This document shows, piece after piece, positions 1 to 11,924 of a stretch of 64,000 nucleotides of DNA. Positions within the stretch are counted from its first letter, which is position 1; each line of letters begins with the position of its first letter. The translations under genes and the position numbers were made by a program. The stretch lies in contig JAPYMA010001250.1 of the NCBI GenBank assembly GCA_035041965.1, positions 1 to 64,000 on the forward strand, given 5' to 3'. The notes under the pieces are model-generated. The model was not told where the DNA came from, made no database searches, and saw only the letters and a list, made by a program, of their open reading frames with translations. The DNA comes from Anisakis pegreffii. Its lineage: Eukaryota > Nematoda > Chromadorea > Rhabditida > Anisakidae.

Positions 1-3000
1 AATGGATCAATATATCACCATGAGAACGTCAATGTATCATGATCAGAACTGCACTGGATGAACAGATGATAGGTGAACGTTATAATAATGCCATGAAAGA
101 AAAAAAATGGAACAAAAAAGTCGAAACAAATGAGAATAATTAGAGATGGAAATGAAATTAAGAACTCACATTAAACTATTCGAAAATTTCCGATGCGGCT
201 CTTTGATGTTATAAAATATTATTTTTGTTGTTGCTGCTGTTGTTGTTGATATAATTTTATAAAAAAACCTAAAATTTATCATATTATAAAAACTGATTGG
301 AATGTTCGAAAATAATTGAAATATTAAGGAATCTCAAGAATTTTTCCCAGACCGGAAGATGCGAAACAAATCTCAAGGTATTTTAGTATTGCGAGCCTGA
401 TGTGAGGTTAAATGACCCGAGGAGTCAACACATTTCTGTTTGCTAAGATTTATGACAATTGAGATTCGCAAATACTTGTTTCGTGTTGAGCTAAATTATT
501 TGACTGTGAAGTTGTGCATTTGAAATGTAAATGATTCAGTGTTCCGGAGAACGCTTCGAAAAACTTACAATTTGACAAAATTTATCTATTTCATTGATAA
601 ATTAATCAAACATTCTAAACAAAATTAGTATTGCTATCAAACAGAAAGTTATTTTTGCTATTCACAACAAATTCAGAACGTGCATTGTAATGTAAGTTCT
701 GCATTTGTTGTGAACAGCAAAAAACTGAGGATATTAATGAAATATGAATGAAGTAAAATGAAAATGATTTGTAACCTACAATTTATTTTCAATTCATTTA
801 TTTATCACTTAATTCACTATGCCGCTAAATAATTTTACCAAGCTCTTTGGATAGCCTGAAATCCAGCACATCAAGATCGGAAATATGAAAATTATCACAG
901 CACATTCAAACAGCTGACGACAATTAATGCATTGAATTTTGACAACGACGATTGCATCGGAAACGGAATAAGCTAACGGTAATCAATGACAATTATTAGG
1001 TTGTTAATACCCAGAAAGTTTCAAATATGATGCTAATTGACAAATTATTTCGATATTCGACGATTCAGCGTATCTATTCTAATTCAGCAGCATCGACATT
1101 ATTGAAACAAGACGGCTTCAAATGGAAGGATAAAAAATTCTGCAATGTTAGTTTGAAAATTTCTGATCATTCATTTATGTAATTTTTCGAAATTCACTCT
1201 CACGGTAATATTGAATGTTCAAATAATTGTAACAAATTTCACACATTATTGAAAGTTCAAATTGATAACATGCCAACAAAGGCATTGATGGGAGAGAGGA
1301 ATAATCGATGAACTTGCACGTTCTCGATAGAGTGATGAGAGCGCTGTGATCAGAGAATTGGTCATTTCCAATTGAATGATGAAAGTGAAATGTAGTGAGC
1401 CATTGTTCTTGTGATCGTTGATTGTTGTAAGTGAAGCATTTATTGATCAATTGCTGCATCTGCGCTGAATGACAGTGAGTGACATGCTTATGAAGTGACA
1501 TGCTCATGCAATTGAGTGATGCAACTTGTTTACAAAGTTACGATATTCTGTGATACGCACATTTTCAAATGGAAATTTCTCTTTCAAGATCAATGAATCT
1601 ATTTCGCTCCTGTCAAATTCATTATATTTGGGAATGGTTCTTTGCACAACGAACAGAGCGTTGCCAGTTAAGCGACAACATTAAAGCACCTAATCATCAC
1701 TGGGTAAAGCATGGTCCTAAACTAAAACAACGCATGACCTAAGCACGATTTGGAAGCCTTTCTGGATGCTTGTTCGCAGTTGAGTGACCGTATGCTTAAT
1801 TAATGGAACACAATTGTGATATTCTATGGTATTCGCATAGCGTTTTAACTAATACATGAGAGAATTGAATGAAATCAACGTATGAGCACTCTCATTAATC
1901 TCATTTTAGTCTCGGCAGACTGATTTTTTGGCATATCTGATGGACTTCCATGTTTAGGAAGCATAATTGTTCACCATAGCGATAGTCACATAAAAGGGAA
2001 TGCAATTTATGATAAGCTGGATAAGCCCGAATCATTAAGGAGCGGGAGCATTGGTTTTGCGTGGAACTCTTCAGAACATATGACTTCATTCGGACTTGCT
2101 GTGTTCTAAGGGTTGCTGAAACATTTAGTTTACAGTATCATTTAGCAGCGAAGATTGTGTTTGTCGAGACTATCTCGCATACTGCGAAGAATAATGTCTG
2201 ACTTTAATAGTAAGGAAACAGTCAAATTTCTGAACATTTTTTGTACAGTTGAACAATCCAATTATGCCGATAATCTAATTAGAGAATCCATCTCTCTGTT
2301 GTCCTTGGTCTATCTTCATGCCTGAGTCAAAGGACACCACTGAATTGCTAGTTTGAATACGGTGCTCATGTTAGCCCGATACTAAGGAAACGGCTTAGAA
2401 TCAGCTAAATGACATACCTAATTTAACCGAGCTGTAAATTTCTTGAATCAAGAGAACCTTCTGAAGTCAGTGCTGAAAAAAACTCACGAGATGCTGAGCA
2501 AAACTGCAGATAGACCCATTTTGAAGATTTCGCTCATGACAACCCCATAGTAATGAAATTGCCCAGCTGTACGACATAACCATCCTTAATGATTTGTAGC
2601 AAAGGGAAGTATGCAAAATTGCTGGATAATATATATTATTCCAAATCTAGAGATACCGACGGGCGAATGGTGTGCAGATATTCATATGTTGCCGGGCAAA
2701 ATTGACACTACAGTAGGCTCGAAGATGGCAACCCATATAGCAATTTGAAAACCGCTGTAACTCGTCACCGCTTCATAATTGCTCAGCCGATAGCTATATC
2801 TCCTCGTAAAGGCAGAATTTCTCGGCAAAAAAATTCATTTTCGGAAAAAAAGGGTTACTGCAAGGAATTATGAAATATGTCGCAAACGGTCTTATTTACG
2901 ATCATCTTACGCATGCTTCCTTGCCGTAATGTCTGTAACCTATCATGCATATTATCTCTTTCATGATTATATTGAGAATTCAAGCTTTTGAAATGTGTAT

Positions 3001-4600
3001 ATCATATCATCTACATCACATGATGCTTTTAATCATACATTAACCAGTGTTATAACTGCTCAAAACATTGTTCTTACGAATATTACTGTCGATCATATGA
3101 GTAAATTGTACGTTCGCCATTCACGTTTCGTCTTCGTCGTTAAAGAGAATTCTAATCTAATCGCATACTTATAGCGGGAAATAAATTACAAAATATTGGC
3201 TTCGCATAGTCTTCATATTTCCGAAATATCAACCAATCCTACAACTAGATGATGCCATCGGTTTCATGTTCATTTGTACCACTTCGTCAAGATTGGTGAT
3301 CACATTTGCGCTACCCAGGCCAAAGATTATGACTTTCTTAATATTGATAGCTATTGGAAAGAATAGTTTTTAAACTCAATTTCTTTGCCTACGTCATATC
3401 GCTTAAGCTGCTGGGAGTTTGGTGCTATCTAAGCACAAGATATATTTGACATGATATTATCATTTTTAGGCAATTGTAGTTTATGATGCATGCCATCATA
3501 AAGCATATCAGTAGTATCAAAATACACCGAATGACATTATCTTATCATTTGACTGATACTGACCTTCGTAATATTTGTTTGCTTACTTATTGATTCTTAT
3601 CAATACGTAAACAACCGAATTTTATCATTCCCTCTCAAATCTATCGCTCTCTCGTCGCAATTTTCAACACTCAACCACTTCAGTCGTTTGGTTAGTTCTG
3701 CGATCCTAGGCAGTTTCGCTTTTTAGTCTCCATATAAAATGATGTATTAGTATTATTAGCTGCTCATTTTTTTAGCACTTTGGAATGTTTTCGAATTGTT
3801 CCCACTGATCACTGTGATCTAAAACTAGAACGAAATCGGCTAGTCATATGTTCACAAGCATCATTTCAATTCTGGCGATTTGAAAATGTATCAAAACAAC
3901 ATCGGTAGTGATACTGGTGCATGTGTTTTGTTCAATGTGTTCCGTGCAATAAACTCAATGCATGAGTGATGATGAATCTCGGGAAACAGATGCTCTGTAA
4001 AGTGTTTCTCATTTATGCTGTAAATGGCTGCACTTTGAACTTTCCCTCACATGATCTTGGGAAGTTGTCGTATTGCTGCCTGCGTTCGTTCTGCTTAAGA
4101 TCAATGGAATGTGATCGAGAATCTCGGATTCCATTGGAAGCCATCATTTGTTACACGTGAAAACATTCCAGTTTTTCGCTTGTTTTGGATGTTTCTTACA
4201 TCAGCCAAACATTTTCGGCATCAAGCACTTACTGATTTCCATTCATTGCGGTTGTTTTTGTGAATTTTCATCCATGCTAGTATTTATTCTCAGTCGATCA
4301 AAGACCGATGATGAAGATTTTTTTCATTAGGAAATCGTCATACCAGTGATTGATTGTTTAACGCATTCCGCTTTATCGAGCCATTAACAGCAGCTGCTCA
4401 AGTATGGAAGGCCAAAAAGCGGTAATTATTTGTTATGATTGTTATTCTCTTGAAATCGATTCATCAAGTGTCCGAAATTCAATAGGCACAAATTAATCTC
4501 GATCGTTCGCGTTCGTGCGAAATTGCGAAACAAGCAAAGTCGTTTGTGGTCATTTAAACACATTTTCAATGAGTATTTCCTTGAACAACAGCTCATTGTT
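1..4600. other. gene-poor 5' flank
   Basis: No open frame here has splice borders or a protein-like composition that I can defend. Short open frames exist on both strands but none joins to a neighbour in phase. The stretch holds a small TTG/CTG-type triplet repeat near 221-250 and a strong inverted repeat at 652-723, listed separately. The 5' exon(s) of the anion transporter, including its first membrane segment, may lie in the last part of this region but were not found. Confidence 0.5.
652..723. repeat. 28-bp stem, 16-nt loop hairpin
   Basis: Bases 652-679 and 696-723 are reverse complements at 26 of 28 positions, separated by a 16-base loop (680-695). The arms read TTTTTGCTATTCACAACAAA and the matching GTTGTGAACAGCAAAAA side. 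If the minus strand is transcribed, one of the two mismatches becomes a G-U wobble. The size and near-perfect stem fit a microRNA precursor or a very short inverted-repeat element. Sequence alone cannot tell these apart. Confidence 0.6.
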
Positions 4601-4679
4601 GTGATGATATAAACGCTCGCTTATATTTATATGACAGCAAATAACATCAAAACATCGGAATTACATTACTTTGATTGCA

Positions 4680-4826
4680 ATGAATGCATCGAACACTGCA
4701 ACAAAACTTCAGAATTCTCTCATAAGATTTTCTGATAAACACAATTTGGATTTAGGTGATATGTTTCTTTACGCTGTTCATGACCGTTTATTTCTTGGAA
4801 GCGATCGGAGGATTTTACATGACAAG
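4680..4826 (+). CDS. possible coding exon upstream of the transporter
   Basis: An ATG-initiated frame of 49 codons (begins MNASNTATKLQ, ends DRRILHDK) runs to a good donor, AAG|GTGAGT. Its composition is protein-like but it has no hydrophobic segment and I do not recognise it. It leaves phase 0, while the next accepted exon (5153) enters in phase 2, so it cannot splice directly to it. It could be a separate small gene, part of the transporter joined through an unseen exon, or chance. Confidence 0.25.
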
Positions 4827-5152
4827 GTGAGTAGTTTCGGTGGCTTTTTGAGTATTTTCACCTCAAAAACTTTTCTTCAACCAACGTATGAAGTGATCGA
4901 TCGAGTTTTTGCTATGAATTGATCAAGAAATATCGATTGAAGATTTATATTTTTGGACGTTTTATATGAACACTCTCGCCAACAGCTATCAAGTAATCGC
5001 AATGGTCTAGCATTGCAATATTAATAAGTCACTAGGTTGAATGAGCTGGAGAAAAGGCTTTGATTCAATATTGATCTGACGTTTGGACTGGAGATTAAGC
5101 GTGGCCTCAACTTTCCATCGTACACTTCATTAGACGCATTCAACAATTTCAG

Positions 5153-8100
5153 TGCTGTCGTGTCAATTGAGAAGCAGTTCCAGATACCGAGCCGTATGTC
5201 CGGTTTGATGGTGTCGGCTGGAGATTTTGGTTACATCCCATCGGTGGTCTTTGTTAGCTATATTGGCGGAAAGGTAAGTGAACAACTGAATGTTGCCGTA
5301 GATCTGCTTCGAATGGCGACAAAATTGAAATCAGCTTCGAACACTAAACATTTTTCAGGGGAACCGAGCACGATGGATTGGTGGTGGATGCATTTTGATA
5401 GCAGTGGCTAACCTCCTCATCAGTTCATCAAATTTCATGTTCCCTGTTGAACAAGTTAAACTCAGTTCAGCACATATCGGTGAGTGATTTCCGATGTTAA
5501 CCTTATGAATACCACATCATATCAAGGAGGCTAGCTTCGGTTACCACGGCTAATTTGATTCGATCGCTATCAACATTTTACTAAATCTGGAAATTGAACG
5601 AGTCGATTACAATAATTAATTAAAGTCCAAAGTATCAGTTTGCAGAGCATCAAATAGAGATGAATCCTGAACGAATCACTGATGAGATTAGCGTCAACTC
5701 GTTTTTGCACTATCTTCAAAAGACTAACTCGACCAGAAATTACACGAATGTGGTTTGTTGTCATCGTTGCTTTTAGCAGAGTCACGCTATTTGCACAAGC
5801 TTTTCTGCAAGCAAACATTTTTGACCACTTTTGTGCTCTGAGTGACATTGAACCGACCGTCTAAAGAATCTCAAATGTACTCTTCATGATTCCTGATAGT
5901 GTTCAATTAAGAATTTTAGATTGATGATAAACTGGCATCCTACAGCGATTTGTCAATGAAACAATACGCTTTGAAGCATCTGAATACGTGTTTGGACACG
6001 GGGCACGAATCAGCAGACATTTGCGATGTGTATTCTGTATGTTCGCTTAATTTTTTTATGTAAAAAGCAAGGATATTTCTGCAGGCTGTGGTCAGTACAT
6101 CTTATTATATCATAGTCTGTAGAAATTAACACTCTTAAACGCAACTTCAAAACAGTGAGAATATCAATATGTTCAAACGTTTCCATTTGTTCATTGCGAG
6201 TGATACAAAAGCGAAGCTCAGAATTATTAGAGAATCATGAACGATCGAATATTCTTCATGTTTTTACTGAAATATTTTGGAGAGAATATGCGAAGAGATG
6301 TCATTATCTGCGGTAATTCCAGGATTATATGCATGAGATGAACACACCAAACGCAACTGAAATTTCGAATATCAGAATCCTCATGGGCGCATCGTTTGGA
6401 TTATGCAGTCAACTTGTGAAGGGTTTGAGAGATCAGGTAATGTTCTAGTCGGTTGGATTTGTGCTACTTGAAATCAATAGCACCACTTAATTTCGATACT
6501 ACTGTCAGGACGAAGTGATAACAAATCTTCGGTAAAGACATGGCCTGTCTTGACCATCTATCGGTGATTCAGTACTGACTCTAGCTGAATGCTGATTACT
6601 TTTTGAAATTTTAGATTCATAGCGTGAAATGCTCGAGAAACCCGTCGAACATGGGACCATTCATATTGATTTTCGGTGGTCTGTTGATCTTGGGTGTTGG
6701 CCGTACGATGCCTTTCTCGCTTGGACTTCCACTCCTTGACGATAACGTTAAGCGAGTGAACCTACCGCTGTATTTCGGTAGCCTTTTCTATCTATTATTC
6801 TACAATTTCACAAATATAACTAATCTTATCGTTGCGTGTCACAATTTTTTGTGAGTACCACATGTGAATTTTACAACTGTCAACACTCACAATAAAATTT
6901 CAGCTGGAATGTTCTTCATTCGAATCCTCGGGCCTGTACTCGGTTTTGTGATTGGTGGCATAACAAACAAATATTATTATTCATTCGAAGGTAAACCGTT
7001 AGTTGAGCCATGCGATTATTCCCATAACCGAGATGCGTTTCCATAGTCGTATTCCGACAATTTTACTGCCTTATGAGCTGATAAGTCCCTCATCAGAAGA
7101 ATTTCGAAAGCTCAAAATCCTGATATGTTCACCAGAAAACATGTGAAACAAAGACGAAGAATTGACAATCCTCTAAGAATGTTCTGCTGAAGTGATATCT
7201 GAATGAGAATCGTTGAACAGTTCAGTTTGACGGATCAAATGAAATAATCATCATTCAGTTCCACCCGGTCTGTCGCCTCGTGATCCAATGTGGATTGGTC
7301 GTTGGTGGATTGGTTTCATGGGAATAGGAACGGTGATGCTCGGTCCATCAATCGCTCTATTCCTATTTCCTGATCCGAAAAAGAAGAGCAACAAAAGAAA
7401 CAATGTAGATGATAGCAATGAAACGGTTTGTTTGTAATTCAGATGAAATGCGTTCTTCAATTGTTGTCTGTGCACTCACATTTCATCGTTCACTTCTAAT
7501 TGTTCACCAGCTGATGATGTTTATTGCAGGCCGAACAGATAAAGTTGGAGCCACAGAACGGCAATGAAACAGAACCATTCAAGAAGTTAGTAGATGAAGG
7601 GAACTCTTTCAATCTGTTGAATTCATTGGGACAGTGTCAACATGAGCACGTATTGTTCCTCAGAACTAAAAGCGTTTGTAGGCTGAATGTAGGCCTGATC
7701 GGTGCGCTAAGCAAATTTTTGTTACAAAACGTCGTTGGATGACAAGGCGCTCGTGATCAACAGTTCTATCGTGCAGTGATCAAGAATTTACGCTAAAAAT
7801 TTTCATTGCTAACGGTTGAGAGAGAAATTCTAGAGTGATCGACTGCGTGTAGACATTAGTCGACTCCCTCAATTTTTGCTAACGCGCTAGCGATTCCTTC
7901 ATCCGCAAACGTGATATAATGAACATTGAATGTAACACAATGCAGACAACCCGTGCTTCCTTCAGTGCGCACACAATCTTGAACAACAGAACCAAGGGCA
8001 ACAGTTATCTCTGAAGCAATTGAGGGAAGAGTCAGAAGGATCAGGCATTCAGCTTACAGTGAACAAAAATTAGGTTAAAAAACAATTAATGAAGAAAATT

Positions 8101-10874
8101 ATTCAGACCCACTCGCAAGCGGAACCGTAGTCTGGCTCTAGTCGATAGGAATGTGGAACGCGACGAGGATGGCAAGCTAGTGCTCCCGAAAAGCTTTAAG
8201 GGCAAGTTTAAAGGTGAGTTCGAGTGAATTCGTTAGTGAAATTATTTTAGTAATCAATGGATGCTCGGTTTTATCGCTTATTGCTTTGAAGATTTCTCCG
8301 CAACTGTACGAACCATAATCAAATGCCCAGTTTATATGGGCGCGTTGGTGGGTCGAGTAATCGATGTTATGGCATTCAAGGGTTTCTTCGTATTCTTACC
8401 CAAATACTTGGAGGTTCAATTCGGCATACCTCAGCACACCATCAATATATTCATGGGTGAGCCTATAACTTCGTTTGAGTGTGGTTTTAATTCAAAGTTT
8501 ACCCAACTTTCTGCCGCTCGCACCTATTTCAGCGACAGATAGTTGACATTAGACTTCAACTGATCAATCAGGAGACCATTCATGCTAATAGGGGACTATG
8601 CCTACGTAAGATGAACGACACGATGATATTGTATGCAGCTAAACTGCCAGCATGTGATCTTGAAATGAGTCTCTCGTTCACCTTTTGCTACTAATTAATT
8701 TGCTGGATTACAGGTGTTGTTGGTGTATCCGGTTTTGCGCTTGGTGTTATGATTGGCTGTGGTATAATGCGATTGTTTAAACTACAAGGTTTCATCACTA
8801 TTATTTTTGTGCACACAACAATAGATGATTGGGCTGATTACAAAACAATGCGAAATCTTTTAATGACATCAACCGGAAACAAATCCTCACAATCAGACAT
8901 ATTCCTGACCAAATTCTGAAATAATTCGGCGTGGACGGCCGCATCTTTCCCACTCGATTCGATTCATTCAGTGTTCGCTCATTAATGGACACACCTGAAT
9001 TTGATTTTCGTATTTCTTAAACTTATAGGTCGTAGAGCGGCCGCCTTCGTTGCTCTGTGCTCAACTATGGCCGCGATTTTGTCATTTCTGAACTCGACAG
9101 TGAAATGTAAATCAGTGCTCAGCTTCCTCGCCGATCAGCAATTGTAAGAGGCATCAGAACATTCGTTTCGAATCGCTTATCCTAATGTTGAATGCTTATC
9201 CTAAATCTTGATTCGTGAACAGTTGAATTAGTGTGATTGTTTTTGCAGTGAACAAAATGGTGTATTCAATAGCACATGTAGCTCACAATGCAATTGCGAC
9301 GGTTTACCGATGTATCCAGTGTGCAACCGAGACGGTCAAACCTTCTTCTCACCGTGTCATGCCGGATGCCCGTTAAATGAAACGCTTGCGGACGACTCCA
9401 CTAACAAGGTTAATGCGTGAATGTTTTGAGCATAATCGTAGGATTTCGTAGGATCGTTCAGTAATCCTATGAACAGTTCAAGCACGGTGTTTAGGCTGAA
9501 TAAAATATTGTGAAACTAAACTGTCAGTTTCTCGAAAAGTGTTTGGAATCGGGTCGTAAGAACGTTTTCTCCGTAGCTGCTCTAGGCAATAGCGTTATTT
9601 TGTCTCGCTTTGTATTTGATAACGATCGAAAGATGCTCAACTTTTGACGATTTTCAGTTTTTCTATAATTGCCTATGTTCGAATACCACCGATATGGTAG
9701 TGTCACGTGACTTCTGCGATGAAGGAACATGCAAATCGCAATTCATTCTATATTTCGTCAACATGGCCATCTCAGGAGTATTCGGAGGTCTGGGTGTTGT
9801 ACCAGCTATACTCATCATACTTCGGTAACCTCTCTATCATATTTATTTCATGTTTCATTTCGTTTGAGGTGAGCGGAATCCAGTGTACAACGAAGGTTTC
9901 GAAAGGCTTCTCTTTGTTCTCCCTAAATAAATTGCTGCAAAAAATGTTCTTTTGCGCTTACCAGTCAATGCAGTTGCATAGTACTACTTTTTGCGGAATA
10001 TCATAAAATGACTGGACGTCGTATGCGAAAATACTTTTATGCCACCTCGATGCGTGTTTTCCTTTCAGATCAGTACCTCCGGTTGATCGTAGTGTATCGC
10101 TTGGTTTTCAAGGATTCTGCGTCAGTTTGTTAGGTAAGTGCGTTTTTTTCAATTATTTAGAATTGTTTTCCCCTCAACCTACTACCCACAATTTGTTCGG
10201 AAGGACTGAACTAAATTTCTCACTAGAAATGCATTTGTTCACCACACAAGCCACTACTGTCATTCTGATATTCATTTATTTCTGTTGAATTTTTTTGGGT
10301 TATCGAGTGAATATATCTTCAGCAACCCTGCCATCACCAATAGTATGGGGTTTCATAGTGGACAGCGCTTGCATAAGATGGAATCGAACTTGTGGTGATT
10401 TGACTCGAGGTGCTTGTTCCATTTATAACAGTGATGCTTTACGACTAAGGACGCATATCACTTACGGTGTTATGAGGTGAGTTCACTACAACCTATTTGA
10501 TGAATCATTTCAATTCATCGAACCTCCTTCATCCTCCAAAGCAGAACTATATGCTCTGCTCAGTCATACAGCTGATGATTTACACATGATCTCAATGAAT
10601 TTTAACTGTGCACATGTGAACTAGGAAAATATCATTAAGTACGGACTGACAATGCTGTAAAGTGTTCACTGATCAGTTGTGGTGCATGATCGGTTGTGAA
10701 TTACGAGTGAATTAAATCCCTTCTTGGTGTTTTAGATTAGTTTCGCTGATCTCAGATGCGTGGGTGTTCTATTACGCAAAGGACCTTCGTCTCACTGACG
10801 AAGACCCAGACCCAATCGTGAATGAAGCCGCTGCCGAGGGTGTGATAGATAAAGATCGGAAATTCTCACTGTAA
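5153..10874 (+). CDS. organic anion transporter (OATP/SLCO family)
   Basis: Twelve-span plasma-membrane carrier of the SLCO family, which takes up large organic anions. Exons: 5153-5273, 5359-5479, 5920-6036, 6323-6436, 6615-6777, 6904-6990, 7259-7425, 7530-7585, 8107-8213, 8292-8456, 8714-8788, 9029-9143, 9249-9408, 9658-9824, 10069-10133, 10323-10476, 10736-10874 (TAA). They give about 697 codons, and every junction is in phase except 5479/5920. Family marks: IEKQFQIPSRMSGLMVSAGD, then GNRARWIGGG, the family tryptophan signature as DPMWIGRWWIGFMG, and LDDNVK. A cysteine-rich Kazal-like module (9249-9408, CNCDGLPMYPVCNRDGQTFF) sits in the large extracellular loop before a hydrophobic span. 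The last exon, after the final span, ends in a charged cytoplasmic tail. The start codon and first membrane span lie upstream and were not found. The phase conflict at 5479/5920 means a missed small exon or a one-base error. Confidence 0.93.
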
Positions 10875-11924
10875 ATATTCCAGTTCATGAAAGTGCTACA
10901 TTCGAGAATTTGAAACACGAATGCTCCATTTAATGAAAGAGCTCTTTGCACATCACTTTGTTTTATTTATGTAATGTTTGTATCAGTGAAGTATCGCGAG
11001 GCTATTGTATGTAATTTTCCGCCTGTCGAGAATTTGAACCCTTGAGAATATTTTCATTTGAATAACAAAACGTTCATAATCACTCTGTCATCAGAATTCG
11101 TCCAAAGAACACTATAACGAATTGAATAGTGAATACATTATATACACATAAAAGTTTCAATAAATCGCTGCTCAATACAATCAATTATATCAATAAACCA
11201 TAAAAGTATCAATAACTGCTCAATACGACCAAAAGGCAATATTCGAATCAAGTATAAGAATGTATACGAACCAAACAAATGACAATAATTGATCATGGGG
11301 ATGGGTTTCTGTGGTGGGCACACCATCGCTTAGGTTTGATTGCAACTCAGTGTTTGGCTGACCAAAATTAGGGCACCATAGGGTCACTTGCTCCTTGTTT
11401 GAGGTGAAACACTCATGAAATTGCTTCAAATCTCCAGGAAAATTTCATCTTAACGTTTTATCTTCCGAACTGATCTTGTGAATTGAATGATTTTACTCTA
11501 TTGTTCCATAAGAACCTCAATGAAATATTGTTGATGATTTTCATGTTTTGAGCACTAAAGACAAATGTCTCTGCGAAAAGCATTGTATGCATATCTTTCG
11601 ATAAATTCTGCTCATTTTGCTTTTCGCAAACTATTCATTGAGAATCCCACCTATATTCTGAAATGGTTTGCAGGGTTGAGTTTGGAAAATGCTATCAGTT
11701 CGGAGTGAAAATTGAGTGAGTAAGACATGTCTATGAAAAGATCCAGATGGAAGACAGTAATTCTGAGGCACCTTCAGACGGCCATAAAGTCCGATCAAGA
11801 TAAATATTATTGCGTTTCCATGGAAAGGAACAAGTTTCTTGTCGCGATATGGCATTGAAAGGAGTTTATTTGAACACAAGTTTGTCGGTGAAACGCACCG
11901 TATAACGAACGAACCGCCAGGCTA
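10875..11924. other. intergenic space between convergent genes
   Basis: This roughly 1-kb gap separates the stop codons of the transporter (+) and the chloride channel (-). It should hold both 3' untranslated regions and poly(A) sites. AATAAA-like motifs occur near 11150-11200, but I could not assign them. No coding exon is supported here. Confidence 0.6.
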
